From NCBI GenBank assembly GCA_016714785.1, contig JADKCC010000005.1, forward strand, positions 1 to 38,490: 38,490 bases of DNA, given 5' to 3'. This DNA is from Saprospiraceae bacterium. Its GTDB lineage: Bacteria > Bacteroidota > Bacteroidia > Chitinophagales > Saprospiraceae. The notes under the pieces were generated by a model. It made no database searches. It saw only the letters and a list, made by a program, of their open reading frames with translations, and was not told the origin of the DNA. The translations under genes and the position numbers were made by a program. Of this stretch, positions 28,859 to 37,504 are shown in pieces. Within the stretch, counting starts at the first letter, position 1. Each line of letters starts with the position of its first letter.

Positions 28859-29015
28859 CGAAATAACCAATGTAACAATTTAACTATAATGCAATTTTAT
28901 ATTTTAAAAATTAAATTTTTGCAGACTATTATTTTAAAAAATTAAGAATAACAACGATGCCAATAATATTTTTTAAGAAAGAGTGTCTCAACGTCTTTCA
29001 TTTCATTTTTGTAAT

Positions 29016-29023
29016 TATCTTTG
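29016..29023 (+). promoter_or_regulatory. -7 promoter element of the nucleoside symporter gene
   Basis: TATCTTTG fits TAnnTTTG and lies 37 bases before the start at 29061. The -33 region is weak. Confidence 0.4.
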
Positions 29024-29060
29024 TTTTCACAAAATCAATAAAAACAAAACACCATATAAT

Positions 29061-30274
29061 ATGAACAAATCAATTCAAACTCAATTATCTTTCATGATGT
29101 TTCTTCAGTTTTTTATCTGGGGAGCATGGTTTGTTACTTTAGGTACATTTTTAGGTAGTAATATGTCAGCAACAGGCAGTCAGATTGGCCAAGCTTTTAG
29201 TACTCAAAGTTGGGGAGCGATTATTGCACCATTTATCATAGGAATGATTGCTGATAGATATTTTAATGCAGAAAAAATACTAGGTGTATTACATTTAATA
29301 GGGGCAGGATTAATGTACATGATGTCGCAGACTAATGATTTTAGTGCATTTTACCCTTATGTTTTGGGCTATATGGTAGCCTATATGCCTACTTTAGCTT
29401 TGGTAAATTCAGTAGCTTTTAATCAAATGAAAGACCCTGCAAAGGAATTTTCATACATTAGAGTATGGGGTACAATAGGGTGGATCATTGCAGGCCTTTC
29501 TATCAGTTATTTGTTCAAATGGGACGCACCAGATATGATTAGTTCTGGTATGCTAAAAAATACGTTTTTATTGGCAGGAGGTGCATCAGCCATTTTGGGT
29601 TTATTCAGTTTTATACTACCTGCTACACCACCAAAAGTAGATAAAATCAAGGGAAGTCACATTTTCAGAAATTGTGGGATTGGATGCTATAAAATTGCTC
29701 GTGGATAAAAACTTTTAATATTTTTTGTTTCATCTATTCTGATCTGCATCCCTTTAGCTTTATTATGCCAATGCCAATCCGTTTTTAGTCAATATTGGTA
29801 TGGAAAATCCGACAGGAAAAAATGACAATTGGGCAGATGTCAGAAGTGGGCTTTATGCTTTTATTGACATTGTTTTTCAAAAAATATGGATTTAAAATGA
29901 CTATCCTAGTTGGCATGTTGGCTTGGGCTATTAGATATATTTTATTTGCTTTTGGAGATGCTGGCAGTTTTTCTTTTATGCTAATATTAGGTATAGCATT
30001 GCACGGAATATGCTATGATTTCTTTTTTGTAAGTGGACAGATTTATACCAATGCAAAAGCGGGAAGTCACATTAAAAGTGCTGCTCAAGGTTTGATCACT
30101 TTAGCTACGTATGGTGTCGGTATGTTGATAGGATTTTGGGTAGCTGGCAAAATAGTAGAAACTAATACAAATGATTGGCAAACTATATGGTTGTATCCAG
30201 CTGGATTTGCCGTAGTCATTCTAATAATATTTTTAGCGGCGTTCAAAGACGAAAAAATTGAATACCAGGAATAA
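29061..30274 (+). pseudogene. MFS nucleoside:proton symporter (NupG/XapB type), frameshifted
   Basis: The start chosen is 29061 (MNKSIQTQLSFMMFLQFFIW); an upstream in-frame Met at 28983 precedes the promoter and is unlikely. FLQFFIWGAWFVTLGTFLG is the family's first helix, and IIGMIADRYFNAEKILGVLH its loop 2-3 motif (G-x-x-A-D-R). EFSYIRVWGTIGWIIAGLSI matches the helix 5 segment R-x-W-G-T-x-G-W. Frame changes near 29655 and 29815 hide NFLIFFVSSILICIPLAFYY and NPFLVNIGMENPTG. The second half (MTIGQMSEVGFMLLL, GICYDFFFVSGQIYTNAKAG, AQGLITLATYGVGMLIG) is clean to 30274. Twelve helices are expected and roughly that number can be followed. It would import nucleosides with protons. Two or three indels break it. 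Confidence 0.8.
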
Positions 30275-30283
30275 TATTGAAAT

Positions 30284-31395
30284 GAATAAACAATTAATAT
30301 CTCAAAATTTAATTCACGCTTCTCGCTTTTTATTTATCAATTTGGTTTAATGGTTTTATTCCACCATTACTTAAGGTAAAGGCATTTGATTATACCACAG
30401 TTGGAGTCTTTGCAGCTGTAACGATGTTTTTTGTGGCAATACTCTTAATATCAAATTTAAATCTCTCGAAAATTATTCAGATGATTGTTATTATATTGAC
30501 AATGGTACTCTCTGGATTTATATTATTTGATCCATCTGTTTGGACTTTGCTGATTTTGGCAGTCCTACAAGGGTTATTGATAGGAACCATAATTAAATAT
30601 GCCATTCTAAAAAAATATTAAAAATACCTTATCTTATTGGTCTTTAGGGTTACTAATGTCATATTTACATTCTTGTTACCTTCTGAATATACTTACAAGC
30701 CGATATCTTCTGAAGTAGTCTTAAATTATGGATTGTTAATAATCCTAATTCTAGTTTTATTATCTTGATTGGTTTGATTTTAAAGAACAACTCAAATGAC
30801 TTTACGATAGATCAAACAGCGGCGAGTGAACAACCAAAGACTTTTCTTTTATTAGGGTATTTTTTTACTGCTCTATTGGTCGTTATAGAGATTTCGTTCT
30901 TCTTTTTGGTCATTAGTACTAAAAGATCAAAGTCAAGGTTGGTTATTACAAATTACCTTGCCCTTAACATTGGTTTTAATATTTGTTATTAGACTTCTAT
31001 TTTTAGGCAAAATGGTAAAGTTATTGAATATCGGGTGGTTATTTTTTATTTCAACATTATTAACTTTATGTATTGGCTATTTTTATACCTTCCAATTTAC
31101 TCTGGTGTTTATTATCTTTTTTAGTTTCGCTATTGCAATTGGAACCTTTATTTCTTCAAAAATTTTTAACCAAGTTTGGCATACTAAGAATATTGGCTAC
31201 CTTATGATAATCAATGCTTTTATTATGGTGGTAGCAGGCCTTTATATTCAAAATCATATAGAATATATTGAATCTATAAAGATGCCTGAACATGTATTTC
31301 ATCTTTCGGCCAGACAAGCTTGGATAAAAGAATTGACGACGATAGCAGGATTGGTCATGTTAGCATCAGGAATAGTATTTTTGAATAGAAGAAGA
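30284..31395 (+). pseudogene. Multi-pass membrane protein, possibly MFS, decayed
   Basis: It starts nine bases after the symporter with MNKQLISQNLIHASRFLFIN and shifts frame within 50 bases. Hydrophobic segments follow in several frames: VGVFAAVTMFFVAILLI, IIQMIVIILTMVLSGFILF, LLGYFFTALLVVIEISFFFL, ITLPLTLVLIFVIRLLFLG and IGWLFFISTLLTLCIGYFYT. The last part has NIGYLMIINAFIMVVAGLYI and ELTTIAGLVMLASGIVFLNR. At least ten helices suggest a transporter, and the overall spread recalls MFS proteins, but I see no diagnostic loop. It runs without a stop into the DUF885 gene. Five or more frameshifts. Confidence 0.5.
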
Positions 31396-33104
31396 TGGCT
31401 TTCAGGTGTTTCAGTTGCTATTGGGATAACTATATTAAGTATGACATCTTGTAAAAATAGTGCAACAAATCCAAAATTATTTGCAGTAATAACTCAATAT
31501 GAAGAATTAAAAGACCAGTTAGACTCACTCAGATCTGGACCTTGGGAGATAGAAACAGATACTATCCGCAATCTAAAATTAACGGGATATCTTGGACTAA
31601 TAGCCCAAATAATGGCTCTCGATACTTTAACCATGACAATGGATGACTTTATCAATAAGGATTTGTTATTGCTTGAAATGGAAAATGAACTCAACGATAT
31701 TTCATTTAAATCTCATCTGCTTCCTCTTAATTCTGAAGGTGGATTCCTGACCAATATAGTATATTACATACAGTATGCATCACCAAAATCGAAGGAAGAC
31801 TCTATCCAATACCTTCAAAAACTACAGGACCTTCCAAGATTGATACAATATAACCAAAAACTAATGGAAGAAGGAATCAAAGAAGGTAAAACATCTCCAG
31901 CCATAATCACACAAAGGTGTATAGATCTGACGGCTCCTTTCCAGAATATTGATATCAATGATAATATTTTTATAGCTCCTTTAGCAGCGAATGACAGCCT
32001 GTTTCAATTAGCAAAAACACTTGTCAAAAAAGAAATTGAACCTGCCTACCTTTCATTTGCTATATTTTTGAAAGACACATATTTGCCAGCATCACCAGCT
32101 ATTCCTGGTATCAGCCATCTAAAAGTGGTAAAAAATATTATGAAGATAAAGTAAAATACTTCACTACCCTTAGCAATGACTCCTAATCAAGTGTATGAAA
32201 CTGGCGAAAAGGAAGTAGCAAGGATTAAAGCAGAGATGGAAACCATCATCAAGTCATTAGATTTTAAAAGGTAGTTTTACAGATTTTATAACATATCTTA
32301 GAAAAGACCCACAGTTTTATGCCAAGACACCTAGAGAATTACTGTATCGCGCTCTATGGCTTTCCAAAAAGATCGAAGGCAAACTTCCCAAGTACTTTAA
32401 CAAGCTGCCCGGATGCCTTTTACTGTAGAAGAAGTATCACCTTCGATTGCACCTAACTACACATCAGGCAGATATTCCGAAGGCAATTACGAAACTGGAA
32501 AACCTGGAGCATATTGGGTCAATACTTATAAGCTTGAAAGCAGACCTTTGTACGCCTTACCAGCATTGACACTGCATGAAGCTGTGCCCGGACATCATTT
32601 ACAAATCATGCTTTCCCGAGAGATGGAAAATGTTCCAGAGTTCCGTCAAAATCTTTACATCAGTGCATTTGGAGAAGGTTGGGGTTTGTATTCAGAATAC
32701 TTAGGAAAAGAAGCGGGTATGTACGAAACACCTTATGAAGATTTCGGAAGGCTTACATATGAGATGTGGCGAGCATGTCGCTAGTAGTGGATGTAGGATT
32801 GCACTACAAAGGATGGACTAGAGAGCAAGCAGTTGATTTTATGGCTTCAAATACCGCTCTGTCGATGGATGAAGTCAACACCGAAATAGATAGATACATA
32901 GGTTGGCCAGGACAGGCGGTCTCCTATAAAATAGGTGAAATAAAAATCAGACAGCTGCGCCAAATGGCAGAAGCAAAACTTGGTGACAAATTTGACATCA
33001 AGACTTTTCATGATATGCTTTTAGCCAATGGATCAGTCAGACTCAATACTTTGGAAAGAATTGTAAACCAGTTTATTACACAATCATTACCCATTAAAAA
33101 TTAA
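31396..33104 (+). pseudogene. DUF885 metallopeptidase-like lipoprotein, frameshifted
   Basis: A signal sequence with lipobox-like LSMTSC (Cys codon 31450-31452) opens the protein. A clean stretch reads FAVITQYEELKDQLDSL, GYLGLIAQIMALDTLTM and EGGFLTNIVYYIQYASPKSK. Frameshifts near 32135, 32270 and 32400 follow; the middle includes TPNQVYETGEKEVARIKAEM, KDPQFYAKTPRELLYRAL and PNYTSGRYSEGNYETGKPGA. The active site is LHEAVPGHHLQI, a zinc-binding H-E-x-x-P-x-H-H found in DUF885, with GEGWGLYSEYLGKE downstream. A shift at 32780 leads to LVVDVGLHYKGWTREQAVDF and WPGQAVSYKIGEIKIRQLR, all standard, ending at 33104. About 570 codons, as usual. It is probably an exported peptidase. Its start merges in frame with the upstream membrane protein, so the true start is uncertain. 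Confidence 0.8.
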
Positions 33105-33107
33105 AAC

Positions 33108-33611
33108 ATGACTTTAGGACAATTTTTTGAAACCGTTTCCAAAGAGCCTTCAATCGTGCTTTTTTATTTTTTTGCATTGCCATTTACGGCTTTTCTCGCA
33201 TCGATATTTGGAAAAGACGAAGGTCATCTCAATCCTTGGAAATATCTCTATACTGTTTTGGTTTATTTGGCTTGTATTCCAGGTATTTTTGCGATAACAT
33301 TTAATGCTTATACTTTCTTGTTTGAGCGTCAACCCATCATGCAAATGAACATGCTGACTCAATTACTCCCTGTCCTTTGTATGTTGATCACACTTTGGAT
33401 GATCAAAAGAAATGTCAGTCTCACTGATGTACCTGGTTTTGATAAGATCGGTAGTTTAGTTTTTATTCTTACAGTACTAATGATCATGATGTGGATACTG
33501 GAAAAGACCCATATTTTTGTATTTACCTACATGCCATTCTATCAGTTTGTATTATTTTTTATAGGATTTTTAGTGCTGATCAGATTTGCATGGTCAAGGA
33601 TGATGCGCTAA
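33108..33611 (+). CDS. Uncharacterised five-helix membrane protein
   Basis: Intact 167-codon ORF starting three bases after the DUF885 stop, so the two were probably co-transcribed. Hydrophobic segments lie near residues 15-33 (SIVLFYFFALPFTAFLAS), 48-66 (YTVLVYLACIPGIFAITF), 82-98 (LLPVLCMLITLWMI), 113-131 (IGSLVFILTVLMIMMWIL) and 140-162 (YMPFYQFVLFFIGFLVLI). A GKDEGHLNPWKYLYT loop lies between helices 1 and 2. It has no motif I can tie to a function. It is clean although both neighbours carry lesions. Confidence 0.8.
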   Translation: MTLGQFFETVSKEPSIVLFYFFALPFTAFLASIFGKDEGHLNPWKYLYTVLVYLACIPGIFAITFNAYTFLFERQPIMQMNMLTQLLPVLCMLITLWMIKRNVSLTDVPGFDKIGSLVFILTVLMIMMWILEKTHIFVFTYMPFYQFVLFFIGFLVLIRFAWSRMMR

Positions 33612-33616
33612 AAAAC

Positions 33617-34242
33617 TTAAAACATGGAGCTTATTTTATGGATAATATCGGCACTCACGAAAGCTTGATGCCGATTGCCATCAATTTTAAAGACTTTTTC
33701 AGTATCTTTGAGTTTTTCGAAAGCTTCACCGTACTTATTCTTTACCCTTATCAGATTATCCAGCGTTTCATACATTTCTATATTATTGCGACCAGATGCC
33801 AATCTCTGCATACTGACTTCTGGATCCATGTCTATATAAATATTCAAGTCGGGCCTTAACAAATCAGCACTCAAAGAATTGGCTTGGATAATCCAATCCA
33901 TATCAATACCATGGACACTATGGTAGGCATACGATGAGAAATAATACCATCAGTGATTACAGTATATCCTTCATTGAGTTTTGTTAAAATTCCATTTTCT
34001 GAATGCAGCAAATGATTCAGTCTGTCTGCTGCAAACAATGCTGCGATCACTTTCTGGTCACCTTCGATCCGATGATTAAAAATGTCTCTGATGATTTTTC
34101 CTATAGGGCTATCCGTAGGTTCAAAAGTAGCGTAAACTTTATGTCCAAGTTCTTTTAAGTATTGTTCTAATAACTTTACCTGAGTACTTTTGCCACTACC
34201 ATCTATTCCTTCGAAGGCGATAAACAAGCCTTTCCTATCCAT
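33617..34242 (-). pseudogene. tmk: Thymidylate kinase with a one-base deletion
   Basis: The start taken is the Met before DRKGLFIAFEGIDGSGKSTQ (34242), as in other Tmk proteins; an upstream in-frame Met at 34299 would add an unusual extension. GIDGSGKST is the P-loop; FEPTDSPIGKIIRD follows (the family's E-P-x-x-T/S-x-x-G), then AALFAADRLNHL. At about 33940 the frame breaks exactly at the conserved D-R-Y motif: supplying one base after GAT restores DRYYFSSYAYHSVHGIDMDW, and the next frame continues IIQANSLSADLLRPDLNIYI to 33617. Length about 208 codons, normal. It phosphorylates dTMP to dTDP for DNA synthesis. Except for this deletion it is perfect. As the gene is normally essential, a sequencing error or a second copy should be considered. 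Confidence 0.85.
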
Positions 34243-34448
34243 TGATTTATCTATGATTTCATCGGCGAAGGTAAAAATATATTTATAGAATTTTAACAAT
34301 TTTAATATTTATAACTAGGAAGTATCAAATTCTTCCATCTCTTTTTGAATAATCTAAGTATTTACACTAATATTGTCGCCACAAGTCGCTTCTCACTCCT
34401 AAAAGTTGGAAAGGCTTAATTAATTCTAATAATTATTAAGATCACGTT

Positions 34449-36008
34449 ATGTCACCTTACCTACTTTTTGGATTTGTATTTGGATACTTTTTGCTATTAT
34501 TAGCAGTAGCATGGTACACCTCAAAAAATTCGGATAACGAGTCCTTTTATTGGAAATAGAAATAGTAATTGGATGCTCGTTGCATTTGGCATGGTGGGTA
34601 CATCATTGAGTGGTGTCACTTTTGTAAGCGTGCTAAGGTGACTGTTGGCGCAGGCGCATTTGGGTATTATCAAGTAGTCATTGGGTATTTTATTGGATAT
34701 TTTGCAATAGCCTATATATTATTACCGCTGTATTATAAGATGAATCTCACATCAATATACAGATTTCTAGAAGAAAGGTTTGGCCCTGTTTCACCAAAAC
34801 GGGAGCTATATTTTTTATCATTTCGAGGACTCTCGGTGCTACTGCTAGAATGTATTTGGTGATTAATATCTTACAAATATTTATATTGGATGCGATGGGA
34901 GTACCATTCATCGTGACTGCTTTTGTGATGCTTTTGCTTATATTACTCTATACCTTTGAAGGTGGTGTCAAGACCATTGTTTATACCGACACATTACAAA
35001 CTACGTTTATGTTGGGAGGCTTGATTATCTGTATAATAGCATTATTGAATAAAATGGATTACGGATTTTTAGAAGCATTCAGTGTGTTAAAATCAGAAGG
35101 CTTGACGCGCATATTCAATACAGATATCAAGGCATCTGGATTTTCCTAAAGCAAATTTTAGGTGGCGCATTCATTACTATTGCTATGACAGGATTGGACC
35201 AAGAAATGATGCAAAAAATATCAGCGTTAAGACTTTGGGTGGATCACAAAAAATGTGTTGACATTAGCAACTGTATTATTGATAGTCAATGTTTTGTTTC
35301 TACTTTTAGGTGGCTTGTTATTTTTGTTTGCAAAACAAAATGGTCTTTCTGTAAAAGGAGATGATTTATTTCCAACCATAGCTTTAGGTGGGACACTATC
35401 CGCGGCCATAGGAGTCATATTTATCATTGGTTTGATTTCTGCACTATTTCCTAGGTGCTGATGGTGTTTGACAGCTGATGACCTCTTCATTTTGTATCGA
35501 TATATTGGGCATGCAGAAGAATACACTATCCACAGACAAGGTAAAGAAAAAGACAAGGCTAACTGTGCATCTTAGCTTTGCAATATTATTCTTATCTGTG
35601 TTTTGGTATTTAAATGGATAGATGACAAATCGATCATAGACGTAATCCTTAAACTTGCTGGATATACTTATGGGCCATTGTTGGGAATGTTTGCTTTTGG
35701 CATATTTACAAATAGAATACCCAAAGATAAATGGGTCTTGTGGATATGTTTACTTTCCCCAATCATCATATTTAGTATTGATTTTATCAATAATGCTGAA
35801 TGGTTTGCTAAAAATTAGCTCTTTAGTGAAGCATCAGCAACATCATTAATACAGCTTTCCAGATACTATATTTTCAGGCTTTAAGATTGGTATCGAAATA
35901 TTAATATTTAATGGTTTGCTGACTTTTGCAAGCCTTTGGTTGATATCCATTAAAAAAAATAAAGCATGGAGCGCATCACTGAATCACCATCAATCTATAG
36001 AAATTTAG
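34449..36008 (+). pseudogene. Sodium:solute symporter (SSS family), decayed
   Basis: The start at 34449 gives MSPYLLFGFVFGYFLLLLAV, then after a shift NSNWMLVAFGMVGTSLSGVT, the SSS helix 2 with its T-S-L-S-G-V-T sodium-site residues. Further pieces: GAFGYYQVVIGYFIGYFAIA, NLTSIYRFLEERFGPVS, then ARMYLVINILQIFILDAMG and LLYTFEGGVKTIVYTDTLQT, the E-G-G-x-K-x-V-x-x-T-D motif of the family. Later TIAMTGLDQEMMQKNIS, LFPSADGALTALTSSFCIDI (the second sodium-site helix) and LAGYTYGPLLGMFAFGIFTN. About eight frameshifts. It probably ends at 36008, overlapping murQ by 43 bases; an earlier stop is possible. With murQ next, its substrate may be a peptidoglycan sugar such as MurNAc or a related sugar (inference from neighbourhood). 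Confidence 0.8.
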
Positions 36009-36783
36009 AGCAAAAGTCCACTATTGAGTTGCTCACCGACATCAATACAGAAGATCAAAAAAGTAGCATTGGCAGTACAAAAAGCAATACCAATGATAGT
36101 CCTCTAATAGATGCCATTGCTGAGAAAATGAGCCAAGGTGGCAGACTATTTTATATCGATGCTGGTACGAGTGGTAGATTGGGTGTATTGGATGCGTCTG
36201 AATGTCCTCCACGTATGGTGTGCCTAAAGATTGGGTGATCGGCATCATAGCAGGTGGTGATACAGCTTGCAATCCTGTAGAAAATGCAGAAGATAGTGTC
36301 GAACAAGCTTGGAAAGATCTTTGTGAATATGATATTGACTCTCATGATGTGTTGGTTGGGATTGCAGCTTCCAGGTACGACACCTATGTCATCAATGGGC
36401 TAAAGATGGCCAATGATAAAGATATAATCACAGGAAGTATTTCTTGCAATCGTCATCACCACTCTCTGATGTTGCTAAATTCCCAATCGAAGTGATTGTT
36501 GGTCCAGAATATGTAACAGTGCACAAGGATGAAGTCAGGTACTGCACAAAAGTTGGTTTTGAACATGATAAGTTCTTCTGTAACGATCAAACTAGGTCGT
36601 GTCCTTGACAACAGGATGGTGGACATGCAGCTTAGCAATAAGAAACTAGATAGATAGCGTCAAGATGGTGATTGAAAAAACAGGTCTTGAGTATGACGTT
36701 GCTAAAAGTTGCTTCTCACCCAAAAGTCAGTAAGAAACGCAGTGGCAAGTTATCAACAAAGTAATAACATGAATAATCATTAA
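35966..36783 (+). pseudogene. murQ: N-acetylmuramic acid 6-phosphate etherase, frameshifted
   Basis: MurQ cleaves the lactyl ether of MurNAc-6-phosphate to give GlcNAc-6-phosphate and lactate in peptidoglycan recycling. The start at 35966 reads MERITESPSIYRNLEQKSTI, the family's T-E-x-x-x-x-x-x-x-L-D/E opening, then QGGRLFYIDAGTSGRLGVLD and ASECPP, the SIS-domain sugar-phosphate motif G-A-G-T-S-G-R-L-G. After a shift near 36215 come VPKDWVIGIIAGGDTA, ENAEDSVEQAWKDLCEYDID and DVLVGIAASRYDTYVINGL (normally A-A-S-G-R-T-P-Y). Later frames show FPIEVIVGPEYVTG, NMISSSVTIKLGRV, VLDNRMVDMQLSNKK and RNAVASYQQ, ending at 36783. About 272 codons, as usual. At least six lesions. It follows the SSS transporter with overlap, consistent with one transcript. 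Confidence 0.85.
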
Positions 36784-36822
36784 ACTGAATTAATTTTTAT
36801 TTTTTAAGCAATAAATATTCTT

Positions 36823-37504
36823 ATGATAAGAATGATTATACTTTTAGCAATTTCAATTTTCAATCTTCCTATTGCATCGATTGAAGAGAAGCCTAAAAAA
36901 GTGATTTTTTTTGGAGACTCTATTACAGAATTGGGTGTCAAGGATAACGGTTACATTACCGCTCTTTCTCAATACCTAAAGACCAAAAATATGAATCAAA
37001 ATTTCGAGCTCATTGGTTCAGGTATTGGCGGCAACAAGGTTTATGATCTATTTTTTAGATTAGAAAAGATGTATTGACCCATCATCCTGATATTGTCGTC
37101 TTATGGATAGGAGTCAATGATGTTTGGCATAAGAGTACTTTTGGTACAGGCACCGACATAGATAAATTTGAATCGATGTATGAAGGAATTATCGAGCGCT
37201 TAAGTTCAAAAGGTATTAAAGTCTTTTGTTGTACACCTGCTTGTGTTGGAGAAAAAACTGATTATTCAACTCCCAAGATGGTGACTTAAATGAGTACTCA
37301 AAATAATAAGGAAAGTAGCAAGAAAATCAAATAGGACTTATAGATTTTTAGAAAGTTTTTTTAGCCTATAACCTTACTCATATCACCAAAAAATAAAAAG
37401 TAAAGAGCTTACTTACTTACGATAGTGTGCACCTGTTAGATACAGGGAATGAATTGGTAGCAAATCTTATGTTTCATTGTGAATTGAGAATAAAAATTAG
37501 ATAG
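36823..37504 (+). pseudogene. SGNH/GDSL-type hydrolase, frameshifted
   Basis: The protein starts with a hydrophobic signal segment (MIIPLL-like; MIILLAISIFNLPIA) and then KKVIFFGDSITELGV, block I with the nucleophile Ser in G-D-S-I-T. Block II is GSGIGGNKVYDLFFRLE with its glycine. A one-base shift near 37070 is followed by HHPDIVVLWIGVNDVWHK (block III, G-x-N-D) and FESMYEGIIERLSSKGIKVF. Later stops and shifts (37287, 37333) break the rest, but SVHLLDTGNELVANLM near 37420-37470 supplies the final D-x-V-H histidine. About 225 codons. It is probably an exported esterase or deacetylase. Being 40 bases after murQ, it may have acted in cell-wall sugar metabolism, but SGNH hydrolases are too broad to fix a substrate. 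Confidence 0.8.

Noticed and set aside
28983..29060. Upstream start for the nucleoside symporter
   Set aside because: The extension includes the promoter element and does not resemble the family; the ATG at 29061 begins the usual N-terminus.
30958..32154. A single genuine 398-aa membrane-anchored protein
   Set aside because: Its halves match two different proteins and a lipobox-like signal lies in the middle; treated as an accidental fusion.
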